DNA of 64,000 nt from Acuticoccus sp963704595 (GTDB taxonomy: Bacteria > Pseudomonadota > Alphaproteobacteria > Rhizobiales > Amorphaceae), in NCBI GenBank assembly GCA_963704595.1, contig OY969922.1, positions 1,922,001 to 1,986,000 of the forward strand, read 5' to 3'. The position numbers and the translations under genes were made by a program. This document shows positions 1 to 10,030 of the stretch, piece after piece. Every line of letters begins with the position of its first letter. The first letter of the stretch is position 1. The notes under the pieces are model-generated. The model saw only the letters and a program-made list of their open reading frames with translations. It searched no databases and had not been told where the DNA came from.

Positions 1-737
1 GCGGTGACTGGGCGACAGCGCTCTTCCTCGGCCTCGACGAGGACGGCCCGCTCTTCGCGATCCGCCTGCCGGCGGCGCCGGAAGAGGGCGGCTTCCTCAC
101 CCACAACCTGCGCGCTCTCGCCATCGAGGGCCGTCTGCCGGTCCAGCTCCTCGGCGTCGTGGCTCAGGGCCGCAGCATCCTCGGCTGGCACGCGACGCAC
201 GGCTTCTGCGCCAACTGCGGCGCCCCGACGACGGCCGGGCAGGCCGGAATGCGGCGCGACTGCGCCAACTGCGGCACGCACCATTTCCCGCGCACCGACC
301 CCGTCGTCATCATGCTGGCGGTGGACGGCGAGCGCTGCCTCCTCGGCCGCCAGGCGCGGTTCGCGCCGGGCATGTATTCCTCGCTCGCCGGCTTCATGGA
401 GCCGGGCGAGACGATCGAATCGGCCGTGCGCCGCGAGATCTGGGAGGAGGCGGGCATCAGGACGAGCCGCGTCGTCTACCACGCCAGCCAGCCGTGGCCG
501 TTCCCGTCCTCGATCATGATCGGCTGCTTTGCCCAGGCCGTCTCGACCGAGATCCAGCCGCGCGACCCGGAGCTCGAGGACGTGCGCTGGTTCGACCGCG
601 CCGACATCGCCCCGATGCTCGACCGCACGCACCCGACCTACGGCGCGCCGCCCTCGATCGCGATCGCGCACCATCTCCTGCGCGCCTACGCCGAGCACGG
701 CGCCCCGGTGCTCGACGGCGCCGACGCGCAGAACTGA
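1..737 (+). CDS. nudC: NAD(+) diphosphatase / NAD-cap RNA hydrolase NudC, 3' part
   Basis: Nudix hydrolase that splits NAD(H), and the NAD cap of RNA, into NMN and AMP. The frame is open from the left edge, so the start and part of the N-terminal domain lie outside the window. Visible in order: an NudC N-terminal segment, a four-cysteine zinc ribbon (FCANCG, then CANCG 18 residues later), a Nudix box with the glycine/REIWEEAG core, and the NudC signature SQPWPFPSS that separates this subfamily from general Nudix enzymes. The protein ends at the TGA 15 bp before the convergent pheA stop. Family assignment is firm; physiological substrate preference cannot be read from sequence. Confidence 0.93.
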   Translation, partial: GDWATALFLGLDEDGPLFAIRLPAAPEEGGFLTHNLRALAIEGRLPVQLLGVVAQGRSILGWHATHGFCANCGAPTTAGQAGMRRDCANCGTHHFPRTDPVVIMLAVDGERCLLGRQARFAPGMYSSLAGFMEPGETIESAVRREIWEEAGIRTSRVVYHASQPWPFPSSIMIGCFAQAVSTEIQPRDPELEDVRWFDRADIAPMLDRTHPTYGAPPSIAIAHHLLRAYAEHGAPVLDGADAQN

Positions 738-752
738 CGCCGACGACCCTGC

Positions 753-1648
753 CTACTGGCGGGGCGAGGGGCGGAGCGCCGCGTTCTCGGCCGGTTCGCG
801 GATCGTGTCGCGGAACGGCGCGGCAGGGTAGGTGCCGAGGACGCGCAACTCGGCCGAGAAGAAGCGCAGCTCTTCCAGCGCCAGCGCGACGTTGGCGTCC
901 TCCGGGTGGCCCTCGATGTCGGCGTAGAACAGCGTCGCGAAGAATTTTCCGCCGAGCTGGTAGCTCTCGAGCTTCACGATGTTGACGCCGTTGGTCGCGA
1001 ACCCGCCCATCGCCTTGTAGAGCGAGGCCGGCACGTTGCGCACCCGGAAGAGCACCGACGTCATCGACGGGGTGCCGTGGGGCGGCGTCATGGCGTCGCG
1101 GGCGACGATGACGAATCGCGTCGTGTTGTGCGCCTCGTCCTCGATGTCACCCTGAAGGATCTTCAGCCCGTAGATCTCGGCGGCGAGGCGCGAAGCGATG
1201 GCGGCCTGGCGTCTTGTCGCCGAGTTCGGCGATCTCGCGGGCCGAGCCCGCCGTGTCCGCCGCGACGCGCGGGGTGAGGCCCATGGCGCGCAGGCGCGCG
1301 CGGCACTGGCCGAGCGCTTGCACGTGGCTTCGCACGGTGCGGATGTCTGCAAGCTCCGCCCCAGCAAGACCCAGCAGTTGGTGACGGACGGGCAGGAAGT
1401 GCTCGCCGATGAAGTGGACGGTGGAGGAGGGCAGCAGCGTGTGGATATCGGCGACCCGGCCGGCGACCGAATTTTCGATGGGGATCATCGCATAGTCGGC
1501 CGCACCGCCTTCGACCGCCGCGAAGCAGTCCTCGAAGGTCGGCATGGCCATGGCTTCGGCGTCCGGGTAGACCTCGTTAACCGCAATATGCGAGTTGGCG
1601 CCGGGTTCGCCTTGATAGGCGACCTGTCAGCGGTCCATTCGTGCTCAT
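753..1648 (-). CDS. pheA: Prephenate dehydratase (two +1 frameshifts in this sequence)
   Basis: Converts prephenate to phenylpyruvate in phenylalanine synthesis. It is a monofunctional enzyme: periplasmic-binding-like PDT domain followed by a C-terminal ACT regulatory domain (ESYQLGG near the end), with no chorismate mutase domain. The substrate motif NTTRF is present. Two extra bases break the frame. One is after codon 8 near 1624: deleting a G gives a start MSTNGPLT followed by VAYQGEPGANS. The other is near 1212: deleting a C gives ELGDKTQAAIASRLAAE. The ATG at 1648 is chosen because the next in-frame ATG, at 1551, would cut off the first substrate-binding strand. Divergent from the cytochrome c gene, an arrangement common in rhizobia. 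Confidence 0.9.
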
Positions 1649-1793
1649 GGTGCAATCCGCTCGTGAGAGGCGCTTGAAACTGTGGCCGGCAGGCCACGTT
1701 GGGGTGGGGTGGAAGGCAAATCTTGTCGTCCTGACCTTGCGCAAGGTGCGCGCGAGCGGGATGTGGAACGCTTCGTGTGCGCTGGTGTCTCAT

Positions 1794-1822
1794 TTGCTGG
1801 CGGGGGTCTCGGCTTTTATAGC
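1794..1822 (+). promoter_or_regulatory. Candidate sigma-70 promoter of the cytochrome c gene
   Basis: TTGCTG (1794-1799), a 17 bp spacer, then TATAGC (1817-1822), about 105 bp upstream of the ATG at 1928 in the 279 bp gap between the divergent pheA and cytochrome genes. The spacing is ideal and the -10 box good. Prediction by eye only; no transcript data. Confidence 0.4.
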
Positions 1823-1927
1823 TTGCCGGGTTCTGCCGTCGCGGCACATAGCGTAGAAGCACGGCTAGGTGAAAGAGGGGGGCGCCCGGTTGCCAGGCGC
1901 CTGCCCGAAGCAGGGATTTGAGCGGGA

Positions 1928-3619
1928 ATGAACGCCTTCGAACTAAATAAGATCATCGGCGCCGTGCTGGCCGCATTGGTGTTGGGGATGGGACTGAGCG
2001 TTCTGTCGGACATCATCTTCGATGAAGAGCCGCTCTACGACCCGGCTTACCAGATCGCGGTTGCCGAGCAGGAAGAGGGCATGCAGGACGAGGAGGCGGC
2101 CGAGACGCCGTTCGCAGTGCTCCTCGCCAGCGCCGATCCCGCCAAGGGCGAGAGCGCAGTGCGCGTCTGCCAGGCCTGCCACAACTTCGAGGACGGCGGC
2201 GCCAACGGCATCGGCCCGCACCTGCACGACGTGGTCGGCCGCGCCATGGCCGGCGTGCCGGACTTCAACTATTCCGCGGCCCTGAAGACCCACGCCGAAG
2301 AAGCGCCCGAGTGGACGTACGACGAGCTGGACGGCTTCCTCGAGAACCCGCAGGGCTGGGTGCCGGGCACCGCCATGGGCTACGCCGGCATCAAGGACGA
2401 TGCGCAGCGCGCCGACGTGATCGCTTACCTGAAGTCGATCTCGCCGAACGCCCCCGCGCTTCCCGAGCCGCCCGCAGCCGAGCCTGAAGTCCCGGCCGAT
2501 GCCACCGGCGCCGACGCCGCCGCCGGCGAGGAAGCCGTGCCCGCGGAACCCGCCGTCGACGATTCGGCCGCAGCGACCTCCGACGATCCGTTCACCCAGA
2601 TGGTGCTCGACGCCAGCGCCGAGGACGGCCTCGCCAACGCCGCCGTCTGCCTCGCCTGCCACTCGGTGGAAGAAGGCCAGCCGCACAAGCTCGGGCCCAA
2701 CATCCACGGCGTCTACGGCCGCGCGGTCGCCTCGGCGGCGGAGTACCCCTATTCCGACGCGATGAAGGCGCACGCCGCGGAAGCCAGCCACTGGGACCTC
2801 GAGGCGCTCAACGTCTACCTCGCCGCGCCGATGGAGGTGGTGCCGGGGACGAAGATGGCCTTCGCCGGCGTGAAGGACGACGCCCAGCGCGCCGCCATCA
2901 TCAAGTGGCTGCACGAGATCTCGCCGGAAGCCGGCCCGATCGTCGCCGCAGCCCCCGCCGGCGCCGACGCGAACGCCGCACCTGCCGAGGCGGCCCCCGC
3001 CGAAGCCGCGCCTGCTGACGCTGCGCCCGCCGCTCCGGCAGCACCTGCCGCCGAAGCTCCGGCTGCAGCTCCGCAGCAGCAGACCGAAGCGGCCCCCGCA
3101 GCACCTGCCGCGACCGACACGGCGAACGCCCCCGCGGACGCAAATGCTCCGGCAGCCCCGGCTGCCGAAGCACCCGCCGCACCTGCAGCGCCCGTCACCG
3201 ACGCTCCGGCCGCAGCCCCGCAGCAGCAGACCGAAGCGGCCCCCGCAGCGCCTGCCGCGACGGACACGGCCAGCGCCCCGGCAGACGCGAACGCCGTCGC
3301 CGTGCCGCAGCCGCAGACGCTGACCGCAGCGCCCAGCAACGTGCCCGCGGCAGTGCCCGCGGAAACCGCGACGGTCGAGACGAGCCCGACCACCGAACCG
3401 GCGCCCGCCGAGATGACGGTGCCGGAACAGGCCGACCCCGTGTCGCCTTCCGCCGAGGCGCCCGCCGCCGACGCGGCCGCGACGACGCAGTCGAGCGCCG
3501 TCACCACCACCGAGGGCACCGCTGCCAACAGCAGGGTCACGATCCAGCCGGGCCGCTCGGCCAACGTCGAGATCATCAACCCGAACCGTCCGGCCAGCGC
3601 GACGCCCCCGGCCAACTGA
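1928..3619 (+). CDS. Membrane-anchored di-haem cytochrome c (CycM-type, duplicated domain)
   Basis: Electron carrier on the periplasmic face of the inner membrane. An uncleaved N-terminal anchor (residues about 9-31) is followed by two class I cytochrome c domains. The first has CQACH at 81-85 with the likely Met ligand in PGTAMGYAG; the second has CLACH at 241-245 with PGTKMAFAG. Each domain alone resembles rhizobial CycM, usually about 180-200 aa with one haem. Here the domains are joined by an Ala/Pro/Glu linker and followed by a roughly 220-residue Ala/Pro-rich tail containing a near-exact internal repeat. The tail ends in a less repetitive Asn/Arg-containing stretch (NSRVTIQPGRSANVEIINPN). 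Total length is 563 aa. Likely partners are the bc1 complex and a terminal oxidase, inferred from CycM. Confidence 0.88.
   Translation: MNAFELNKIIGAVLAALVLGMGLSVLSDIIFDEEPLYDPAYQIAVAEQEEGMQDEEAAETPFAVLLASADPAKGESAVRVCQACHNFEDGGANGIGPHLHDVVGRAMAGVPDFNYSAALKTHAEEAPEWTYDELDGFLENPQGWVPGTAMGYAGIKDDAQRADVIAYLKSISPNAPALPEPPAAEPEVPADATGADAAAGEEAVPAEPAVDDSAAATSDDPFTQMVLDASAEDGLANAAVCLACHSVEEGQPHKLGPNIHGVYGRAVASAAEYPYSDAMKAHAAEASHWDLEALNVYLAAPMEVVPGTKMAFAGVKDDAQRAAIIKWLHEISPEAGPIVAAAPAGADANAAPAEAAPAEAAPADAAPAAPAAPAAEAPAAAPQQQTEAAPAAPAATDTANAPADANAPAAPAAEAPAAPAAPVTDAPAAAPQQQTEAAPAAPAATDTASAPADANAVAVPQPQTLTAAPSNVPAAVPAETATVETSPTTEPAPAEMTVPEQADPVSPSAEAPAADAAATTQSSAVTTTEGTAANSRVTIQPGRSANVEIINPNRPASATPPAN
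3071..3294 (+). repeat. Direct repeat in the cytochrome c tail
   Basis: Two copies of about 77 bp (3071-3147 and 3218-3294), offset by 147 bp or exactly 49 codons. Both encode PQQQTEAAPAAPAATDTA followed by an A-P-A-D-A-N run. Differences are mostly third-position changes, so the duplication is kept in frame at protein level. Confidence 0.8.
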
Positions 3620-3932
3620 TCCGCCATCGCGAGCGGGCGCCACGCGCGCTCCGCCCGCGGCTTCTCCTGCGGCTCTCGGGCCGCTCGGGACCGCACCGGG
3701 CACTGCCCGAGACCATCCCCCACCGTCATCAGTCCGCCGACAGCGTTAATTCGTCGCGCTTCGCCGCCGCAGGTTGCGTCCCCGCGCGCCGCGACGAACT
3801 GCCTGCGCTTTGCCGCATCGGCTGAAACGGGACGGGGACAGGCGATTACATCTCGGTTAGCCTCGCCCTCCACGGGTTGCACCGCACCAAACCACCGATA
3901 AGCTGTTTGCAGGATCGATAGAGAGGTGTGAC
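3620..3932. other. Gap between cytochrome c and yejA: hairpin and weak promoter
   Basis: A 313 bp gap without a convincing gene. Just after the cytochrome stop, GCGGGCG (3633-3639) can pair with CGCCCGC (3652-3658), but no T-run follows. Upstream of yejA, TTGCAC (3877-3882) and TAAGCT (3899-3904), 16 bp apart, form a weak possible promoter. AGAGAGG near 3920 is the likely ribosome binding site. Confidence 0.3.
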
Positions 3933-5857
3933 ATGCGTGCCACGATGCTTGGCGCCACCGCGGCGCTTTGGGCGACCCTCGCCGTGGCGATGTCCGGCGC
4001 AGCGTTCGCGCAGGACACGAGCACGGCCGCGACCGCCGCAACCCCAGCCGCCAGCACCGCCCCGGCGCCCGATGCCGGCAGCGCGGCCGAGCCGGAGTGG
4101 CACCACGCCTCGTCGCTTTCCGAAGAGCCGCGCTACGCGGCGGACTTCGCCCACTTCGACTATGTGAACCCCGAAGCGCCCAAGGGCGGCCGGGTGCGGC
4201 TTGCCGATCCGTCGGGCTTCGACAGCTTCAACCCGATCCTCCAGCGCGGCAATCCGGCGCCGGGCCTCGTCGCTGATGTACGACACGCTGATGACCACAG
4301 CGTTCGACGAGGTGGACATCTCCGGCATGTACGGGCTGATCGCCGAGGCCGTGCGCTATCCGGCGGACTACTCCTGGGTCGAATACAGGCTCCGCCCCGA
4401 GGCCAAGTGGCACGACGGCACGCCGATCACGGCGGAGGACGTCGCCTGGTCGCTCGAGGTCACCAAGGAGGCCGACCCGACCCGCGCCTTCTACTACAAG
4501 GACGTGACCGGGGCGCGCGACATGGGCGACAACGTCGTCCGGTTCGACTTCGCGCGCGCCGGCAACAAGGAGCTGCCGCACATCGTCGGCCAGCTCCAGA
4601 TCCTGCCCAAGCACTACTGGACCGCCGAGGGGCGGGACATCATGTCCGGCACGCTGACGCCGCCGCTGGGCTCCGGCCCGTACAAGATCGCGCGTTTCGA
4701 GCCCAACCGCTTCATCGAGTACGAGCGCGTGCCTGACTACTGGGGCGCCGACCTGCCGGTGAACGTCGGCACCAACAATTTCGAGACCGTCCGCTACGAC
4801 ACCTACCGCGACCAGACCGTCCTGCTGGAGGCCTTCAAGGGCGACCAGTACGACTTCCGCATGGAAAACAGCGCCAAGAACTGGGCAACCGGGTACGACT
4901 TCCCCGCCCGCCAGCGCGGCGCCGTGGTGCTGGAGGAATTCCCCGACGAGGCGCGCGGCGTGATGCAGGCCTTCGTCATGAACCTGCGCCTGCCGAAGTT
5001 CCAGGACCAGCGCGTCCGCCGCGCGCTCAACCTCCTCTATGATTTCGAGGCCCAGCGCGACACGATCTTCTACGGCCAGTACGAGCGGATCAATTCCTAC
5101 TTCGACGGCACCGAGCTCGCCTCCAGCGGCCTGCCCGAAGGCAAGGAGCTCGAGATCCTGGAGGGCGTGCGCGACCTCGTCCCGCGCGACGGTCTTCACC
5201 GAGCCCTACGACCAACCCGGTGAACGGGACGCCTGAGAACGTGCGCAACAATGCGCGCGAGGCCGTGCGCCTCTTCAAGGAAGCGGGCTACGAGATCCGC
5301 GGCGGCAAGATGGTCAACATCGAGACCGGGGAGCCGTTCACGATCGAGCTCGTCGAGAATTCGCCGACGATGGAGCGGGTGGTGCTGCCCGTACCAGCAG
5401 AGCCTCGCGGCGCATCGGCGTCGAGCTCGACCTTCGGATCGTCGACACCTCGCAGTACCTCAACCGGCTGCGCAACTTCGACTTCGAGATGACCGTGATG
5501 CCGTTCGGCCAGTCGCTCTCGCCCGGCAACGAGCAGCTCGACTTCTGGGGCTCGGAGGCGGCCGAGCGTCCGCAGTCGCAGAACTATGCCGGCATCAAGA
5601 ACGAGGCGGTCGACAAGCTGATCGACGTCCTCATCACCGCGCCCGACCGCGACACGCTGATCGCCGCGACCCGCGCGCTCGACCGCGTTCTCCTCCACAA
5701 CGACTACATGGTCCCCCAGTTCACCAGCAACATGATCCGCACCGCGCGGTGGGACCGGTTCGGCCATCCCGAGGAGATGCCGAACTACACGATCGGCTTC
5801 CCGACCATCTGGTGGTGGGACGAGGCGCAGGCCGCGAGCATCAGGGACCGCTCGTGA
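3933..5857 (+). CDS. YejA-type oligopeptide ABC transporter substrate-binding protein 1 (five +1 frameshifts)
   Basis: Periplasmic receptor (SBP_bac_5 / YejA type) of an oligopeptide or microcin C-like importer. The ATG at 3933 follows a good ribosome binding site, and a Sec signal peptide ends near residue 26 (GAAFAQD). Family landmarks: FDYVNPEAPKGGRVRL, YDTLMTTAFDE, WHDGTPITAEDV, PPLGSGPYKI and a C-terminal DRVLLHNDYMVPQF. The reading passes through all three frames with one extra base near 4269, 5183, 5220, 5390 and 5407. Removing these bases gives GLSLMYDTLM, VFTEPYDQPVNG, VLPYQQSL and RRIGVELDLRIVD. The stop overlaps the GTG of the next gene by 4 bp. Substrate specificity is not readable. 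Confidence 0.87.
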
Positions 5858-7703
5858 CGGGGCTCACCCGCCGGCGCGTCCTCGCGCTCTCCGGCGCTGC
5901 CGCGCTCGCCGGCCGCCCCGGTTTCGCGTTCGCGCAAGGTGCCGACGGAGCCGCCGCGGCGCCGACCCACGCGCTCAGCGTCTTCGGCGCTCCGGCGCTG
6001 CAGCCCGGCTTCAAGCACTTCGCCTACGCCAACCCGGACGCACCCAAGGGCGGCAGCATCAGCCTCACCCCCTCGTCGTGGACGACCAACCAGAACCCGA
6101 CCACGTTCAACACCTTCAACATGCTGATCCTGCGGGGCGATTCGCCGGCGTTCATGGAGCTCACCCACGCCACGCTGATGACCCGCAACCTCGACGAGCC
6201 GGACGCCGTCTACGGCCTCATCGCCGAGAGCGTCGCGGTCGACGGGCGGGATTTCACCTTCGCGCTCCGCGAGACCGCGACCTTCTCGGACGGAACGCCC
6301 GATCACCGCGGAAGACGTCGTCTTCACCTACGGGACCCTGCGCGAGAAGGGGCACCCGCTCTACCGCCAGATCCTCGGCGGCGTGGAAGCAGTCACGGCG
6401 GATGGGCCGCTTGCCGTGCGGATCACGTTCGCGGAAGGGACGTCGAACCGCCTGCCGCCGCTGGTCACCGCCGGCATCCCGATCATCTCGAAGGCCTACT
6501 ACACCGCCAACGACATCGAGGAGGCGACGCTCAAGATCCCCGTCACCTCCGGCGCGTACACGGTGGGCGACTATCAGGGCAGGGCGGTTCGTGGTGTTCA
6601 AGCGCCGGGCGGACGACTGGATGGCGAACGTGCCCGCCAGCGTCGGCCACAACAATTTCGACGAGGTCCGCGTCGACTTCTTCCGCGAGCGGATCACCGG
6701 CTTCGAGGCCTTCAAGAAGGGCGACACCACCTTCCGCGAAGAGTTCACCTCGAAGACCTGGGCGACGGAGTACAATTTCCCGGCCGTGGAAGACGGGCGC
6801 GTCGTCAGGAACAGCTTCCCCGACGGACGGCCCTCCGGCGCGCAGGGCATGTTCATCAACACGCGCCGCAAGAAGTTCGCGGACCCGCGCACCCGCCAGG
6901 CGCTCGGCACCGCGTTCGACTTCGAGTGGACGAACGCCAACATCTTCTACGGCCTCTACGACCGCACCACCTCGTTCTTCGTGAACTCCGACATGATGGC
7001 GACCGGCGAACCTTCGCCCGAGGAACTGGCGCTGCTGGAGCCGTTCCGCGACCGGATCGCCGCCCGAGGCGTTCGGCCCCGTCTGGCTGCCGCCGCAGAC
7101 CGACGGTTCGGGCCGCGACCGCGCGCCGTTGCGCGAAGGCGCGCGGCTTCTTCAGGAAGCCGGCTGGCAGCGCGAAGGCAGCAGCCTCGTCAACGCAGAC
7201 GGCGAGCGGCTCACCGTCGAGTTCCTCTACGCCGAACCCTACTGGGACAAGATCCTGCAACCCTTCGCGACGCGGCTCGGCCTCCTCGGCGTCGAGGTCA
7301 CCCTGCGGACTGGTGGAATCGGCGCAGTACCAGGCGCGCACCAAGTCGTTCGACTTCGACCTTGCGATCCAGCGGCTCGCCCTCGCGCCGACCCCCGGGC
7401 GAAAGCATCCGCGAATTCTGGTCTTCGTCGGCCGCGAAAACGGAAGGCTCCTACAACCTCGCCGGCATTTCCGACCCCGTGGTCGACGCGCTCATCGAGA
7501 CGATGATCAACGCGCCGACCCGCGAGGAGATGGTGACGGCCGCCCGCGCACTGGACCGCGTCCTGCGGGTGGGCCACTACTGGGTGCCCCAGTGGTACAA
7601 GGGCACGCACCACGTCGCCTACTGGGACAAGTTCGGCATCCCCGACATGAAACCGCGATATGACCTGCCGGTGGCCACCACCTGGTGGGCAAAGGACGCC
7701 TGA
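5854..7703 (+). CDS. YejA-type oligopeptide ABC transporter substrate-binding protein 2 (five +1 frameshifts)
   Basis: Second periplasmic receptor for the same importer, a paralogue of the preceding gene. GTG start in a GTGA overlap; the N-terminus TRRRVLALSG looks like a Tat-style signal ending in GFAFAQG. Landmarks: FAYANPDAPKGGSISL, LTHATLMTR, a GTPITAEDV-type segment, and the C-terminal DRVLRVGHYWVPQWY. Single extra bases lie near 6300, 6578, 7072, 7309 and 7398. Removing them gives YQAGRFVVFKR, RIAPEAFGPVWLPP, TLRLVESAQYQ and APTPGESIREFW. A tandem yejA pair before yejBEF is typical of rhizobial genomes; the two receptors may bind different peptide pools. Confidence 0.87.
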
Positions 7704-7709
7704 CAGACC

Positions 7710-8811
7710 ATGGGCGCTTACATCCTCCGCCGCATCCTCCTGATGGTGCCGACGATCTTCGGCATCATGCTGATCTCGTTCGCCATCGTGCAGTTCGCCC
7801 CCGGCGGCCCCGTCGACAAGGTGATCGCGCAGATCCGCGGCTCCGACGTTTCGGCGACCGCCCGCGTTTCCGGCGGCACCGCATCGGGCGACTTCGCCGG
7901 CAGCTCGCAGGGCGGGGAGGGGTCCACCTACCGCGGCGCGCAGGGCCTCGACCCCGAGTTCATCGCCGAGCTCGAGAAGCAGTTCGGCTTCGACAAGCCG
8001 CCGGTCGAGCGCTTCTTCCTGATGCTCGGCAACTACCTCACGTTCGACTTCGGCGAGAGCTACTTCCGCGACCGCGGGGTGCTGGAGCTGATCGCGCGAC
8101 AAGCTGCCGGTCTCGATCTCGCTCGGCCTCTGGATGACGCTGATTTCCTACGCGATCTCCATTCCCGCTCGGCATCCGCAAGGCGGTGAAGGACGGCTCG
8201 ACGTTCGACATCTGGACGAGCGCGCGTCATCATCGTCGCCTACGCGATCCCGGGCTTCCTGTTCGCGGTCCTCCTGATGGTCCTCTTCGCCGGCGGCTCG
8301 TTCTGGAACATCTTCCCGCTCGACCGGCCTCACGTCCGACAACTTCGACCAGCTCAACTGGTACCAGAAGATCCTCGACTATTTCTGGCACCTGACGCTG
8401 CCGCTGATCGCGCTCTCGCTCTCGGCCTTCGCGACCACAACGCTCCTCACGAAAAACTCCTTCCTCGAGGAGATCCGCAAGCAGTACGTCATGACGGCGC
8501 GGATGAAGGGGCTGTCGGAACGCGAGGTGCTCTACGGCCACGTCTTCCGCAACGCGATGCTCATCATCATCGCGGGCTTCCCGGGCGCCTTCATCAGCGC
8601 GTTCTTCACCGGCTCGCTGCTGATCGAGACGATCTTCAACCTCGACGGTCTCGGCCTTCTCGGCTTCGAGAGCGTCATCGACCGCGACTATCCGATCGTG
8701 TTCGGCACGCTCTACATCTTCTCGCTGCTCGGCCTCATCGTGAGCCTCATTTCCGACCTCACCTACACCGCCGTCGATCCCCGGATCGACTTCGAGAGCC
8801 GGGAGGTCTGA
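7710..8811 (+). CDS. yejB: YejB-type oligopeptide ABC transporter permease (four +1 frameshifts)
   Basis: Inner-membrane permease with a DppB-type fold. It starts MGAYILRRILLMVPTIFGIM, the usual first transmembrane helix, then has FAPGGPVD and the long periplasmic insertion typical of YejB. The EAA loop is TARMKGLSEREVLYGHVFRN. Extra bases near 8097, 8165, 8224 and 8324; removing them gives LIADKLPVSISLGLW, ISIPLGIRKAV and WTSAVIIVAYAIPG. It begins 6 bp after the second receptor and ends 4 bp before yejE, so it is translationally linked to both. Confidence 0.87.
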
Positions 8812-8815
8812 CGCC

Positions 8816-10024
8816 ATGGACCAGCGCACCCCCAGCAACGAAGCAGCGGACACCCACGCGAGAACCCCGCTCGAGACCACCGCCGCCGAGCGCGAGGCGA
8901 CGGCGCTGCCGAGCGGCGCCGGCTTCGGCGTCGCGCAGACGCTCAACCAGCGGCGCTGGAAGCTCTTCAAGCGGCACCGGCGCGGCTACGTCTCGCTCTG
9001 GATCTTCGCGTTCCTGTTCGTGCTCACGCTGTTCGCGGAGTTCATCGCCAACGACAAGCCGCTCATCGTTTCCTACAAGGGCGAGATCCTCGTCCCGGTG
9101 CTGGTCGATTATCCAGAGGAGAAGTTCGGCGGCTTCCTCGCGCGTGACCGACTATCGCGACCCCTTCATCCGCGACGAGATCGACGCCAACGGCTGGATG
9201 ATCTGGCCGCCGATCCGGTACGACTACCGCGCCGTCAACACCTCGCCGCCGACGCCGCTGCCCGCCGCCCCCTCGTGGCTGTTCACCAAGGCGGAGCGCT
9301 GCGCGCCGTACCCGGAGGGCGTCAACGATCCCAAGTGCTCGATCTGGAACTGGAACTGGCTGGGCACCGACGATCAGGGGCGGGACGTTCTTGCCCGCGT
9401 CATCTACGGCTTCCGCATCTCGGTCCTCTTCGGCCTCGTGCTGACGGTCGCCTCCTCGGTGATCGGCATCGGCGCCGGTGCGGTGCAGGGCTATTTCGGC
9501 GGCTGGACCGACCTTCTGTTCCAGCGCTTCATCGAGATCTGGACCTCGATCCCGACGCTCTACATCATCCTGATCCTCGCCGTCGGTGTTCGCGCCCAAC
9601 TTCTTCCTGCTGCTCGGCATCCTCCTCCTCTTCTCGTGGGTGGCGCTCGTCGGCGTCGTGCGCGCCGAATTCCTGCGCGCGCGCAATTTCGAGTACGTGG
9701 CGGCGGCGAAGGCGCTGGGGGTCGGCAACCTCACCATCATGTGGCGCCACCTGCTCCCCAACGCGATGGTGGCGACGCTCACCTTCCTGCCCTTCATCAT
9801 GAACGGCTCGATCACCACGCTGACCTCGCTCGACTTCCTCGGCTTCGGCCTGCCGCCGGGCTCCGCGTCGCTCGGCGAACTGCTCGCGCAGGGCAAGAAC
9901 AACATCCAGGCGCCGTGGCTCGGCATCTCCGGCTTCGTGCGTCATCTCGCTGATGCTCTCGCTCCTCATCTTCATCGGCGAGGCGGTCCGCGACGCATTC
10001 GACCCCCGCAAGACCTTCGGGTGA
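8816..10024 (+). CDS. yejE: YejE-type oligopeptide ABC transporter permease (three +1 frameshifts)
   Basis: Second permease, DppC type. A cytoplasmic N-terminus is followed by a first transmembrane helix (FAFLFVLTLFAEFIAND), the large periplasmic loop found in YejE, the conserved LGTDDQGRDVLARVIYGFR, and an EAA loop AKALGVGNLTIMWRHLLPN. Extra bases near 9143, 9582 and 9939; removing them gives FLAVTDYRDPFIRDE, LILASVFAPNFFLLLG and SGFVVISLMLSLLIF. The TGA at 10022-10024 lies 6 bp before yejF. Confidence 0.87.
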
Positions 10025-10030
10025 ACCCTG

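Noticed and set aside
1943..3703. A 586-residue open frame antisense to the cytochrome c gene
   Set aside because: It is the GC-rich shadow of the Ala/Pro-coding tail, is Gly/Arg-rich with no family resemblance, and covers both clear haem motifs on the other strand.
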